The notes: generated from the sequence alone by a model not told the origin. Counted from the stretch's first letter, positions 1 through 8,616 are shown. The stretch: DNA of 39,524 nucleotides from Ruminococcaceae bacterium YRB3002 (GCA_900099715.1 FMTG01000025.1:1-39524); one strand, 5' to 3'. Translations and numbers: made by a program.

Positions 1-2
1 TA

Positions 3-299
3 GAGAAGTCCTTCGGCAATCTCAAAGAGAGATTAAATATGAGACGTATGGCGGTAGCGTCTGAGGAAGGATTCGAAGGAAAACTCTTCGTACAGTTTGT
101 TGCGCTTGAGTTGATATCTTACATAAAGAAGAAAATGGACGACAATGGTCTGTTCAAGAACTACACTATGCAGTCTTTACTGGACGAACTGGATATTATC
201 GAGTACTATCAGCAGCCAAGTAAAACTCACCACTTATCGGAGATCACTGAGAAGCAACGTAAACTATACGGATACATGGATATTGAGATACCGTCCTAG
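3..299 (+). mobile_element. Transposase C-terminal fragment (IS1634/IS4-like DDE family), cut by the window edge
   Basis: Frame 3 is open from the left edge and reads a typical transposase tail: a NLKERLNMRRMAV segment, then GKLFVQFVALELISYI, and a final KQRKLYGYMDIEIPS before the stop. In the IS1634-type DDE transposases I know, the conserved arginine-rich stretch and the 'LFVQF(I/V)AL' helix lie near the C-terminus, and the protein ends with a 'K..LY..LGI.IP' motif. The N-terminus and the catalytic DDE residues lie outside the window. No terminal inverted repeat is visible after the stop; a helicase-like reading frame starts at once in another phase, so the right end of the element is either very close to the stop or lost. 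Family assignment is from recognised motifs, not from a search. Confidence 0.75.
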
Positions 300-1257
300 A
301 TATAATTTCACGGGAGTTCAGGTTGTAGTAAACAGCGATTTTCGCAACAGCATAATTGCTTCAGATATTGAAGCGTGTATAAAACAGGGGCACACACCTT
401 TGGTATTATCGAAGCGAAAAGCACAAATTGATATTCTTTTCGAAAAGGTCAAAGATAAAGCCGATCACGTTCTTGTTTTGACGGGCGGAAAGAAACAGTC
501 GGAGCGCAAGGAATTGCGGGAAAGACTCAGTTCTATATCGGAAAGCGAATCGTTAATTATTCTTGCGACCGGACAGTATATTGGTGAGGGTTTTAATTGT
601 TCCCGTCTGGATATGTTGTTTTTTGCTATGCCAATAGCTTGGGACGGGAATGTGGAACAATACACAGGAAGGCTTAACCGAAGTCATGACGGGAAGAACA
701 GGGTGACTGTTATAGATTACGTTGATCACCACATTGAGATGTTTGCCAACATGTATAACAAACGTCTTCGTACCTACAAAAGGATTGGATATGAGCTTTC
801 GCAGGATGTTGAAAGAAAACCGGATGACAGGTTTATTTATGACAGTGAAACCTATAGTGAAGTTTTTAGAAACGATATCATTAATGCAAAAGCTGAAGCA
901 CTGATCAGCAGCCCGTATGTGAGCACCTCTGGAAGCGAACGTCTGATCCGTATTTATTCTGCTATGAAAAGTAAGGACGTCTCAATTTCTCTTATTACAT
1001 ATCCGGCTTCACATTATTCTGATGACATTAAGGATAGGATTGAGAATATACATAATAGGCTTAATATGGCCGGCATAAAGGTATTGTTCGCTGATTACAT
1101 TCCTTCACGATATGCTGTTATTGATAAGGAGATACTTTGGTATGGCAGCATGAATCTGGTGTCAAACATCAAAGAAGATGATGATGAGATGAGAATTGTC
1201 AGCAGAAGTGTGGCCAAAGCACTGATTGAAGAGTATACAACTGATATCTCGAATTGA
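286..1257 (+). pseudogene. 5'-truncated DEAD-type helicase with degenerate PLD-like tail (TOTE-system-like)
   Basis: The open frame extends back to 145, but its first 47 or so residues are the transposase read out of frame; helicase-like sequence starts near 286. What remains is the second RecA-like lobe: LVLSKRKAQIDIL (motif IV region), IILATGQYIGEGFNCSRLD (motif V) and QYTGRLNRSHDGK (motif VI, with Q and the arginine fingers). The first lobe with Walker A/B is absent, so ATPase activity is not possible from this fragment. Near the C-terminus there is a phospholipase-D-like fold signature, SRYAVIDKEILWYGSMNLVS, where the usual HxK of the HKD motif is replaced by P and R. The order helicase lobe plus PLD-like tail resembles the helicase part of primase-helicase proteins of TOTE-type conflict systems. 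There is no convincing start codon or SD at the junction. Most likely a relic left by insertion or recombination with the neighbouring IS. Confidence 0.7.
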
Positions 1258-1386
1258 TTCAATAAGGCTTATACGATCAACCCGACACGTCTGTCCGGTC
1301 GAAAATTCGGCATCTCTCACTCTCTGTCGTGATGATGATCCTGTCGGTATTTATCTACTTCATCATAAGCACCTGACGTGCGTACG
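1258..1386. other. Short intergenic stretch with no recognisable feature
   Basis: This gap separates the helicase relic from the convergent minus-strand PrsW-like gene. I see no clear hairpin with a T-run, promoter or small gene here. Confidence 0.4.
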
Positions 1387-2334
1387 TTACGGTGTGTTCC
1401 CGGAGATAGGCTGAGCAGCAGGCCTCGGACAGCCGCAGTTTCCACAGAATCTGAAAGCGGAAAGCGTCCCGCACTTGGGGCAGATCCATTTGTCCTCAAG
1501 GGGACGCTGTTTTCCGCACTGTGAGCAGAAATTGGAATAGTTCTCAGCACCGCACATGCATTTCCACGTGCCGGCAACGCTCGGCTTATATACGGTCTGA
1601 ACGGCATCAGGAAGTGTTACGATACAGAAGTCATGCTTTGAGGACCAGACGATCGTGATGCACGCAACGGCAAAGATCACGATGACATACCCGATCCAGA
1701 GAAGCATGCTCAACCCTGTTATGATTGATGAATTTGTATCCCTGCCGCTGAGTACTATCCCGTCATAAAGACCGTGGCCAATGATAGGAACTACGAGCGA
1801 GAGAATGGTGTATTTGACCTGATCCTGCTTCTTGCCTGTAAGGCTGGCGTACTTGGATTTGCTGTAGAAGAATCCCATGAACACCGCGAAACAGGCGTGC
1901 CCCGGCACAGCAGTGAACATCCTGAGGAATGCTGTACCTATACCGTTGCTAAATACATATCCCACGTTCTCAAGCGCAGCAAAACCCAGTGATACAAATA
2001 CTGCATAGACAATTGCATCGTAGCTGTAATCGAAGTTTTTGTTCTTCCAGGTTATAAGTCTGAGGACCGCATATTTACCCAGCTCCTCGGCAGGACCTAT
2101 GATAAAGATCGAGAGGACCAGAGACTTCAGAGCGGCGCCGAAAGGGAACAGCGCATTGAGTAAAAATTCCCCGATACCCTCAATGATAATGGCAGTTATT
2201 ATAGTGCCCATTCCGGCAAAGAAAAGGCCTGTCAGAAGACCGATGGGTTCTTTCTCCTTCTTGTCCAGGAAAAAGATAATGAGCAGCAGCGCGATAACCG
2301 GGATCAGTGCCAGTGCAAATAAAGCGATATACAT
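1387..2334 (-). CDS. PrsW-family intramembrane metalloprotease with C-terminal double zinc ribbon
   Basis: 315 residues. The N-terminal 230 residues form about seven hydrophobic segments carrying the PrsW signatures: GPAEELGKY (EE at 83-84), ALENVGYVF (E122), the PGHACFAVFMGFFYS segment (H146) and HGLYDG (H187, D191). In characterised PrsW these acidic and His residues are the active site; B. subtilis PrsW cleaves an anti-sigma factor at site 1. The tail (about 258-304) has two treble-clef-like zinc ribbons, CMCGAENYSNFCSQCG and CPKCGTLSAFRFCGNCG. These are absent from the minimal family and suggest a cytosolic sensing or docking module. The start is supported by AAAGGAG six bases upstream of the ATG on the minus strand. 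No anti-sigma gene lies next to it; the nearest sigma gene is 5 kb away. Substrate unknown. Confidence 0.85.
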   Translation of the reverse strand: MYIALFALALIPVIALLLIIFFLDKKEKEPIGLLTGLFFAGMGTIITAIIIEGIGEFLLNALFPFGAALKSLVLSIFIIGPAEELGKYAVLRLITWKNKNFDYSYDAIVYAVFVSLGFAALENVGYVFSNGIGTAFLRMFTAVPGHACFAVFMGFFYSKSKYASLTGKKQDQVKYTILSLVVPIIGHGLYDGIVLSGRDTNSSIITGLSMLLWIGYVIVIFAVACITIVWSSKHDFCIVTLPDAVQTVYKPSVAGTWKCMCGAENYSNFCSQCGKQRPLEDKWICPKCGTLSAFRFCGNCGCPRPAAQPISGNTP

Positions 2335-2380
2335 GGAAGTTCTCCTTTAGAATAATGCTATTAGGATATCATGCGGCAGC

Positions 2381-2419
2381 AAAATGTGAAATGGGGACGG
2401 TTCTCAATTGTCACATTTT
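2381..2419. repeat. Dispersed palindromic repeat, copy 1 (GTGAAATGGGGACGGTTCTC family)
   Basis: Outer arms AAAATGTGA (2381-2389) and TCACATTTT (2411-2419) are perfect inverted copies; the core reads AATGGGGACGGTTCTCAATTG. Six further copies occur in this window, in both orientations. Confidence 0.85.
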
Positions 2420-2453
2420 TGAGGAGATGGTTGCCTTAGCAGATATCGACAGG

Positions 2454-2554
2454 AATCCCGACTGATATCCCGACCTATAGTCGGAGGTTCAGTCGGGATT
2501 TTACGTAAATCAGAGCATTTTCCGACTAAAATCCCGACTCATAGTCGGGGGTTC
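2454..2554. repeat. Two-copy 24-bp palindromic repeat (ATCCCGACYYATAGTCGGRGGTTC)
   Basis: Copies at 2467-2490 and 2531-2554 are 64 bases apart and differ at only three positions. The first is nested inside a longer perfect inverted repeat, AATCCCGACTGA (2454-2465) with TCAGTCGGGATT (2489-2500). The second folds as CCCGACT/AGTCGGG (2533-2539 with 2543-2549, 3-base loop). It lies upstream of the PrsW-like gene on the minus strand, so it could be an operator pair, a cruciform or an RNA structure. Function unknown. Confidence 0.75.
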
Positions 2555-2559
2555 TCCAT

Positions 2560-2596
2560 TTCACAAATAAAACAACCCGGGACATCAGCCCCGGGT
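2560..2596 (-). terminator. Rho-independent terminator of the cNMP-binding gene
   Basis: The stem ACCCGGG (2575-2581) with CCCGGGT (2590-2596) is followed, on the minus strand, by TTGTTTTATTTG. It sits nine bases past the stop of the gene ending at 2605. Confidence 0.8.
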
Positions 2597-2604
2597 CGCG
2601 ATCA

Positions 2605-3516
2605 TTATTTCTTGTTGTACAGCTCCGTGATCTCCTTACAGGTATCAAGGAAATCGATGTTGAGCCTCCTCAGCCGGTACGACAGGTGGCGCAGGATGAG
2701 CTCGATCTTGCCGGGACATGAACGGAAGATGTTCTCCAGATCCTCGGGACTTATGGCCTCAACGACTGTATCTCCCACCTCAGCAACTGCTGTGGCACTT
2801 CTGGGCTCATCGGAGATGATGCCCATCTCACCGAAGAAAGCAACTGCGTTGAATTCGGCAATCTTGGTCTCTTCTTTCCTGCGGTAATCGTTGTACATGC
2901 CGACTGTTCCGTTGTGGAGTATATACATGCAGTTATCGACTGCACCTTCCTTAAAGATGATCAGTCCCTTGCCGTAACTCCTTGTATTGCCTGTGCGGTC
3001 ATCCTTAAGCGCTGCGAAAGCCTCACGGAGCGACTCTGCGCTGGGCTCGGGGAGCTTGTTCTTATTGGACTGATATGCATCGATGTGCTTCTTGATCTTG
3101 GAGAACAGGGACTTGTTCTTCTTGGCTTCGTCTGACTTGCGCAGCTCTGCCAGCAGGTTCTGTGCCTCCTCATAATCGTTGGCCATGGCGCAAACCCTGT
3201 TGCCAAGGTGAGTCATGAGCTCGATTATCCTTCCGGGATCCTCCTTGAAGAACGCATTCAGGTCGTCCTTCGGGATCTCGATGGCAGTCACAGTACCCTT
3301 CGCCACGATAGTAGCGCTCCTGGGATATGCTTCGAGGATGGCCATCTCGCCGAAATACTCGCCTTCTTCAAGAAGCGCGAGCTTGACCTGATCATCTTTG
3401 CCGAATCCTGCATACACGAAAGCGTTCCCTTCGACCAGCTGGAAAAAACTGTTGCCGTTGTCGCCCTCTTTGATTATTATCTCACCATTCTTGAACGTCT
3501 TCTCGACTAAAGCCAT
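2605..3516 (-). CDS. Protein with two tandem cyclic-nucleotide-binding domains
   Basis: 303 residues from the chosen ATG. Two CNBD beta-rolls are visible: residues about 8-118, with the phosphate-binding-cassette motif FGEMAILEAYPRSATI, and about 180-295, with FFGEMGIISDEPRSATAV. Both keep the Glu and Arg that bind the cyclic phosphate and ribose in CAP/PKA-type domains. A charged helical linker (about 120-170) joins them. There is no helix-turn-helix, kinase or channel segment, so this is not a CRP/FNR regulator; it may be a stand-alone cytosolic sensor acting through protein partners. The frame opens with GTG at 3537, but the ATG at 3516 has AAGGGGG at a good distance and starts right at the domain, so I prefer it. 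A terminator follows. Confidence 0.85.
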   Translation of the reverse strand: MALVEKTFKNGEIIIKEGDNGNSFFQLVEGNAFVYAGFGKDDQVKLALLEEGEYFGEMAILEAYPRSATIVAKGTVTAIEIPKDDLNAFFKEDPGRIIELMTHLGNRVCAMANDYEEAQNLLAELRKSDEAKKNKSLFSKIKKHIDAYQSNKNKLPEPSAESLREAFAALKDDRTGNTRSYGKGLIIFKEGAVDNCMYILHNGTVGMYNDYRRKEETKIAEFNAVAFFGEMGIISDEPRSATAVAEVGDTVVEAISPEDLENIFRSCPGKIELILRHLSYRLRRLNIDFLDTCKEITELYNKK

Positions 3517-3612
3517 TTTGCAAACCCCCTTCAGCACATAGTGTGTTTTCTATTATAACAAAAAATCTCCCGTATAACAGGGGGATAGGTTATGTATAAC
3601 TGCTCGAAAAGA

Positions 3613-3621
3613 TGATAAAAT
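3613..3621 (+). promoter_or_regulatory. Extended -10 promoter of surface protein A
   Basis: TGATAAAAT matches TGnTAnAAT; TAAAAT is at 3616-3621. No good -35 is seen 17 bases upstream. The start codon is at 3662, preceded by AGGGG. Confidence 0.5.
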
Positions 3622-3661
3622 AAACGGATAAACGTCAAAAGACCACACAGGGGTACATTGT

Positions 3662-6600
3662 ATGAGACATAAGAAGATCCTGGCGGCTCTGCTCGCACTT
3701 ACCATGATCGCAGGAAGCCTGCCGATGACTGTATACGCAGAGGAGGAGATCAATACCCCGCCGGAGATACTGGATCCTGAGTTCCCTTCCGGTGAGCCGG
3801 ATCCCGAGCCTGATCCTGAACCGGATCCTGAACCTGAACCCGATCCCGATCTCGAACCGGATCCTGGACCGGATCCTGTACTTGGGCTTGAATATGATTA
3901 TCCCAACATTACCGACTGGAGAACTCTCAAGGATATCGTCCAGAATGACGGTGCTTCTGTCACTATCAGTATCGGAGACGACATTGATTTTCAGGCGGAT
4001 GAGTACGGCTGGATCAATGTAGCGGCAGGCAGGACTGTTACGATAGATCTTATGGGACATACGCTCAACAGGAATCTTACGGAGACTACACCTAACGGCA
4101 TGATGTTCCAGGTCAAGGGAACTCTTATCATAATGGACTCTGTCGGCGGAGGCAAGCTGACCGGATGCTTCAGCAACATGCATGACGGAAACATCAACTC
4201 CGGCGGATGCATTTTCAATATAGGATCCGTAACACTTGAGAATATAACGCTGGAAGGCAACAGGACCGTCTCACATGACACAGCCTACGGAGGTGCTATA
4301 TTTAACAGCGGTACTCTTACTGTGAAGAAATGTGTATTCACCGGAAACAAAGGCGGCGACGGAGGAGCGCTCTATAACCTCTCAGGCGGTACCGTCACGG
4401 TAACGGATTCTACCTTTACAGGTAACGAGTCGCTCCTTCACGGCGGTGGAGCCATCGTTAATTACGGAACGCTCAATCTCAAGGATACCACGATAACAGG
4501 CAATCACGCCAAGGGCAGCGGTGGCGGTGTCTGGAATAACGGAACGATGAACATAGAGGGCAAGATCGTAATCAAGAACAATACATCCGATGCAAATACG
4601 CCTAATCTCTATCTCAATTCCAATAAGGTTATTACAGTAACAGGGTCTGTCGATCCCGATTCAGAGATCCATGTCACGGCGCAGGATCTGCCGCGCAAGG
4701 TTGCCACAGATTGGATCGACGGGGATGACGCGGGAGTTATCCTTTTCGATAACGGGATGGAATCATATCAGTACGGCAGTGATGTTGGCGTCAGAGCGGC
4801 CTACATTAGCAGAGTGTGGGATCCGGATGCGCATACAGTCGTATCGACACCCGAAGAGTGTCCGGAGATGCCGAAGAAACTGACTTCAAATCCCGGTTCG
4901 GGCTGGTACTATGTTTACGGAACTCAGACGTTCGGATCGCGCATCGAGATCGCATCAGGTACAGTTAATCTTATCCTTGCCGACGGTGCGACGCTGAACT
5001 GCACGAGCGGCGGAATACACATTACCGGCAATGCCAAGCTCAATATATACGGACAGTCCGGTGATACAGGTGAGCTCAAAGCGACCGGCGGAGACAATCA
5101 GGCTGGTATCGGAGGTAATAAAGAGCAGGGATCAGGCTTTGTATGTATCTGCGGAGGAAAGATAACTGCGACGGGCGGAAAGTACGCTGCCGGTATCGGT
5201 GCCGGCTACAATTCCACAGCGATCGGAAATATCACGATCCTTGGAGGAACGGTAAATGCAACAGGCGGAATGAAAGCTGCCGGTATAGGTTCGGGTGACG
5301 GTGAGACTGCCACATCGGGAGATATTTTCATCCGTGGCGGCAAGGTTACCGCCAAAGGAGGCACCAATTTATACGACTCAGGTGCAGGTATCGGAGGCGG
5401 CGCAGGCGGCAATCTCGGTTCCGATGTTACGATAACGATATCAGGCGGCACTGTCCGTGCTGAAGGCGGCGATTATGTCAATCCCAAAGACAGGCCCAAC
5501 GGAGGTGAAGCAGCAGGCGCTGCCGGAATCGGTGCGGGTTCATATTATAATTTGGGTGGAGGAGACTTCAACGGAAAGATACTAATCGAGGGTGGTGAGA
5601 TCGAAGCCCGCGGTTCAGGTCATCTTACATATCACGGCGATGCGGGTTATTACACTTATCTTGGTGCCGCCGGCATCGGCGGAGGCTGCGGCGGCAATAT
5701 CGGTTTAAGTGCCGAGATCAAGATAACCGGGGGAAAGGTCGACTCCTGCGGTTTCATCGGCGGTGCCGCGATCGGGGCAGGTCCCGAGTATCAGGTGTTT
5801 TTGGCCTCGACCGGAGGGAATTGCAATGGCAAGATAACGATCAACGGCGGCAGCATTTTCCTCGATCTGTATAAGGGGGAGGAAAGCACTCCGTATATCG
5901 GTCACGGAATAGGCGAATCGGAGAACGGCACACTGAACCTTGGCAATGTATGGGTCAAAAGCATGTCGGGATCATATACGACCGTACCACGGAATGAGAG
6001 AGAATCACTATGCAGGACATACGATGACAATAATATTCTCTGCATATGCTCATGCACATCTCATGTTCTTGAGATCGGTGACATAACAAAGGATCATCAT
6101 ACCCATAACTGCAAATACTGTTCTTATTCAGAGACCGATCACCATGATTTTGACAGCAACTACCACTGCACGGTCTGCGGTTATGTTTTCGACGGTACAG
6201 TCTGCGATGTTACATATAATTACGGTGAAGGAGAGCCCGAGGAGATCCATCTTGTTCCCAACGGGAGCAGATATACCCTTGAGCAGTTCACTCACGAAGC
6301 TCCGGAGGACAAGATGTTCGTAAAGTGGAAGGTCTTAATGAACGAGACTACGGAATACTATGATCCGGGCGAAGTCATCATCATTGCAGGTCCTGTATTC
6401 ATAACTCCCGTTTATGGCAACTGTGTTCATCTTGTCGGATATTCGGTAAGTCTTGATGGTGATATCGGCGTTAATTTCTACATGGAGATCGATCCTGAGA
6501 TCGCGGCCAAAGATCAGGCTTATATGAAGTTTACACTTCCTGACGACAGCGAGAAGACAGTCAATATGGCTGAAGTGAGAGAACACACTGCAACCATCGG

Positions 6601-7276
6601 GGGCAAGGAGTACTATGTTTTCAAGGCTAATGTTGTCGCAAGGGACATGAACAAGCAGATAACGGCTCAGTTTATCATGAGCAGCACCGTAAGGAGCGAG
6701 ACGTACATCTTCACTGTCGAGAACTATATCAGATATCTCCTCAATCCCGAGAATGAACACGCATATTACGCATATAAGGAACTGGCAGAAGCACTTCTTA
6801 TCTACGGGGCATATGCACAGGAATACTTCAATGAGCCCGGCTACAGAATCGTACCGCCTGTCTGCGATACTCTGGACGAAGTGAAAGCAGTAACTGCTGA
6901 TGATCTGGCGGCCTATGCTTACAACAGTGAGTCTGCCGTGCTGCCGGAGGGCGTTACTTTCGCGGGGGCATCGCTGTCTATGAAGTCAGAGATGACGCTG
7001 TCGCTGTACTTCAAGTGTGATAAGGAGCTGTCATTCTCCTGCGGTTCCATGACCGTGGAGAGGGGCGAGGGCAGCGGCTACCAGGTGGCCCGAATCAGAG
7101 GCATCAACGCGAAAGCACTGGGCAACAGCTTCAAGCTGACCATTACCGGCGACGGAATCGACGGCAGCGTGGAATATTGCCCGCTGACGTACTGTTACAA
7201 CGCGCTCCGCGGCAATTACGATGACGCACTCAAGAACGTGTGCAGGGCGATCTTCGTGTTCAGCAGGAAAATGTAA
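3662..7276 (+). CDS. Large secreted beta-helix-type surface protein A
   Basis: 1204 residues. A Sec signal peptide (about 1-26, KKILAALLALTMIAGSLP, cleavage after VYA) is followed by an Asp-Pro-Glu repeat linker (about 38-75). Residues about 130-300 contain polymorphic-outer-membrane/adhesin-like repeats (GGAIFNSGTLTV, GGALYN, GGGAIVNYGTL, GGGVWNNGT) of the type that builds right-handed beta-helices. Residues about 480-710 carry repeated AAGIGAG/GAGIGGG motifs between 'I.GG.V.A.GG' strands. A Cys/His cluster near 815-841 (HNCKYC, HCTVCGY) looks like a zinc ribbon. The last 285 residues form a domain shared with the gene at 8671 (V.L.GDIGV.FYM, GAYAQ.YF, LP.GVTFAGASLSMK, EGSGYQVAR, PLTYCYN). 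No LPXTG, SLH or dockerin is seen, so anchoring is unknown. Probably an adhesin or glycan-binding protein. A terminator follows at 7319. Confidence 0.8.
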   Translation: MRHKKILAALLALTMIAGSLPMTVYAEEEINTPPEILDPEFPSGEPDPEPDPEPDPEPEPDPDLEPDPGPDPVLGLEYDYPNITDWRTLKDIVQNDGASVTISIGDDIDFQADEYGWINVAAGRTVTIDLMGHTLNRNLTETTPNGMMFQVKGTLIIMDSVGGGKLTGCFSNMHDGNINSGGCIFNIGSVTLENITLEGNRTVSHDTAYGGAIFNSGTLTVKKCVFTGNKGGDGGALYNLSGGTVTVTDSTFTGNESLLHGGGAIVNYGTLNLKDTTITGNHAKGSGGGVWNNGTMNIEGKIVIKNNTSDANTPNLYLNSNKVITVTGSVDPDSEIHVTAQDLPRKVATDWIDGDDAGVILFDNGMESYQYGSDVGVRAAYISRVWDPDAHTVVSTPEECPEMPKKLTSNPGSGWYYVYGTQTFGSRIEIASGTVNLILADGATLNCTSGGIHITGNAKLNIYGQSGDTGELKATGGDNQAGIGGNKEQGSGFVCICGGKITATGGKYAAGIGAGYNSTAIGNITILGGTVNATGGMKAAGIGSGDGETATSGDIFIRGGKVTAKGGTNLYDSGAGIGGGAGGNLGSDVTITISGGTVRAEGGDYVNPKDRPNGGEAAGAAGIGAGSYYNLGGGDFNGKILIEGGEIEARGSGHLTYHGDAGYYTYLGAAGIGGGCGGNIGLSAEIKITGGKVDSCGFIGGAAIGAGPEYQVFLASTGGNCNGKITINGGSIFLDLYKGEESTPYIGHGIGESENGTLNLGNVWVKSMSGSYTTVPRNERESLCRTYDDNNILCICSCTSHVLEIGDITKDHHTHNCKYCSYSETDHHDFDSNYHCTVCGYVFDGTVCDVTYNYGEGEPEEIHLVPNGSRYTLEQFTHEAPEDKMFVKWKVLMNETTEYYDPGEVIIIAGPVFITPVYGNCVHLVGYSVSLDGDIGVNFYMEIDPEIAAKDQAYMKFTLPDDSEKTVNMAEVREHTATIGGKEYYVFKANVVARDMNKQITAQFIMSSTVRSETYIFTVENYIRYLLNPENEHAYYAYKELAEALLIYGAYAQEYFNEPGYRIVPPVCDTLDEVKAVTADDLAAYAYNSESAVLPEGVTFAGASLSMKSEMTLSLYFKCDKELSFSCGSMTVERGEGSGYQVARIRGINAKALGNSFKLTITGDGIDGSVEYCPLTYCYNALRGNYDDALKNVCRAIFVFSRKM

Positions 7277-7318
7277 TAGAGCGTGTGTATCTTATCCGAT
7301 TTCTGATTAGATCATTGA

Positions 7319-7350
7319 CCCCGGAACTGTGAAGCTCCGGGGTTTATTCT
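7319..7350 (+). terminator. Rho-independent terminator after surface protein A
   Basis: The stem CCCCGGA (7319-7325) with TCCGGGG (7336-7342) and a 10-base loop is followed by TTTATTCT. Confidence 0.8.
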
Positions 7351-7436
7351 GGGCATTTTGGCAAATCGAAGATCTTGTAAACACATTGTATTATTATTGC
7401 ACGGAAGTATCGGGTTATAATAACAGGCAGAACCGT

Positions 7437-7469
7437 AAAGACAACTGAGAACCGTCCCCATTTCACATT
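7437..7469. repeat. Dispersed palindromic repeat, copy 2 (inverted orientation)
   Basis: GAGAACCGTCCCCATTTCAC at 7447-7466 is the exact reverse complement of the core of copy 1. It lies in a 312-bp intergenic stretch (7277-7588) that otherwise holds only the terminator at 7319 and the SD of the sigma gene. Confidence 0.8.
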
Positions 7470-7588
7470 CCGAAGCGAGAAAGAATTTTTTGGTTTAAAT
7501 CCGTCCGAACCCGAACCATAGTAATACCGTAAGACATTCACACGGTATTTCAAACACCGAAGACACTGAAGACACCAGGAGGTGGAAT

Positions 7589-8383
7589 ATGGGACAGGAC
7601 AGGATTGATTTATTGTACAAGAACACATCACTTCTTACTCACGAGGATGAGGTGAGGCTCGCCGAAGCAATTGCACAGGGCGACATAAACGCCCGTGAAC
7701 AGATGATAGCAGCCAACGAGAAGCTGGTCATCTTTGTTGCAAGCCAGTACAGGGGCTGTGGCCTCGATTTGGAGGACCTCCGCCAGGAGGGATTCATCGG
7801 CCTTATGAGCGCCGTGAACAAGTTCGACCCGTCAAAGGGTTTCAGATTCAGCACTTATGCTGTGCTCTGGATAAAGCAGGCAATCACACGTTACATTGCC
7901 CGCAACGGACGTTCTGTCAGCCTGCCAACCAGGGTTCACGACAAAGCAGCCAAGCTCATTGCCGTCCGCACTGATATGATGCAGAAGTTGGGGGTTGAAC
8001 CAACGACTGACGAGCTCTGTCAGGCCTGTGGTCTGTCAGCGGAAGATGCTGTTCTTTATATGGGCGCTTTAATGGAGCCCGTCTCGCTCAGCAGACAGGT
8101 CGGTGACGACCTGGAATTGGGTGATACGTTTGCCGGCGATATAACAGGTCCCGTGGAGCAGGCAGAATCCGGTCTGATGGCCGGTATCCTCAGAGAGGCA
8201 GTCGATGAGGTGCTTACTCACCGCGAGGCAGTGATAATCCGCTACCGCTACGGTCTCATAGATGACCACTGCTACAGCCTGAGGGAAGTCAGCGATATTG
8301 TAGGGCTTACCAAGGAGAGAGTAAGACAGCTGGAGAAGGAAGCTCTCGCCAAGCTGAAGAGCTACTCCGGTCTTCTGCCGTAA
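7589..8383 (+). CDS. RNA polymerase sigma-70 family factor (group 2-like, RpoD-related)
   Basis: 264 residues. Regions can be followed in order: 1.2 (LTHEDEVRLAEAIAQGD, about 17-33), 2.1-2.4 (LVIFVASQYRGCGLDLEDL, GFIGLMSAVNKFD, then RFSTYAVLWIKQAITRYIAR), region 3 (SLPTRVHDKAAKLIAV onward) and 4.2 (LREVSDIVGLTKERVRQLEK, a helix-turn-helix). It lacks region 1.1 and the long non-conserved region of a full housekeeping sigma, but keeps regions 1.2 and 3, so it is closer to RpoD-type group 2 factors than to ECF factors. The ATG has a strong SD (AGGAGGTGG). It sits between two paralogous surface-protein genes, which may hint at a regulon, but nothing in the sequence proves this. Its last 22 bases overlap the convergent DUF896 gene. 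Confidence 0.88.
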   Translation: MGQDRIDLLYKNTSLLTHEDEVRLAEAIAQGDINAREQMIAANEKLVIFVASQYRGCGLDLEDLRQEGFIGLMSAVNKFDPSKGFRFSTYAVLWIKQAITRYIARNGRSVSLPTRVHDKAAKLIAVRTDMMQKLGVEPTTDELCQACGLSAEDAVLYMGALMEPVSLSRQVGDDLELGDTFAGDITGPVEQAESGLMAGILREAVDEVLTHREAVIIRYRYGLIDDHCYSLREVSDIVGLTKERVRQLEKEALAKLKSYSGLLP

Positions 8384-8538
8384 GTGCTGTCGAGCTGGGC
8401 CTTAAGGTTGCCGAGGACGTTCTGCCTGTAGATGTTGCGGAGCTCCTCGCGCTCCTTCAGCTCGGCCTCCGTGAGACCTTCTGTTTTGGCCTTGGCCGCC
8501 AGTTCGTTTATCCTTCTGATAGTATCTTCAATAGCCAT
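8362..8538 (-). CDS. DUF896 (YnzC-like) small protein
   Basis: 58 residues from the ATG at 8538; the frame opens at a TTG at 8553, but family members begin a few residues before 'INELAKKAK', which fits MAIEDTIRRINELAAKAK. The DUF896 pattern is clear: INELAAKAKTEGLTEAELKE, then a second helix (EELRNIYRQNVLGNLKAQLD). Known members (B. subtilis YnzC) are small two-helix proteins of unclear function, often linked to the SOS region. No convincing SD is seen before either start. The gene converges on and overlaps the sigma-factor gene by 22 bp. Confidence 0.75.
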   Translation of the reverse strand: MAIEDTIRRINELAAKAKTEGLTEAELKEREELRNIYRQNVLGNLKAQLDSTYGRRPE

Positions 8539-8562
8539 GGTGCAATGATACAACGTTTTAAC

Positions 8563-8600
8563 AAAATGTGAAATGAGGGATGACTGCTTTTCACTCTTTT
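8563..8600. repeat. Dispersed palindromic repeat, copy 3 (degenerate)
   Basis: AAAATGTGAAATG at 8563-8575 matches the family's left arm; the core (AGGGATGACTGC) and the right arm (TTTTCACTCTTTT) have drifted. Confidence 0.5.
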
Positions 8601-8616
8601 CGCACGATGATATAAT
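8588..8616 (+). promoter_or_regulatory. Promoter of surface protein B
   Basis: TGATATAAT (-10 TATAAT at 8611-8616) is a full extended -10. TTTTCA at 8588-8593 is a weak -35 at 17-bp spacing, inside the degenerate repeat copy. Confidence 0.65.

Noticed and set aside
145-285. N-terminal 47 residues of the helicase frame as real protein
   Set aside because: This segment is the transposase read in another phase; the ATG at 145 has no SD.
3635-4183. 182-residue minus-strand open frame with Arg/Ile/Gly repeats
   Set aside because: It is the antisense of the Asp-Pro-Glu linker of surface protein A; low-complexity sequence keeps the frame open. No SD.
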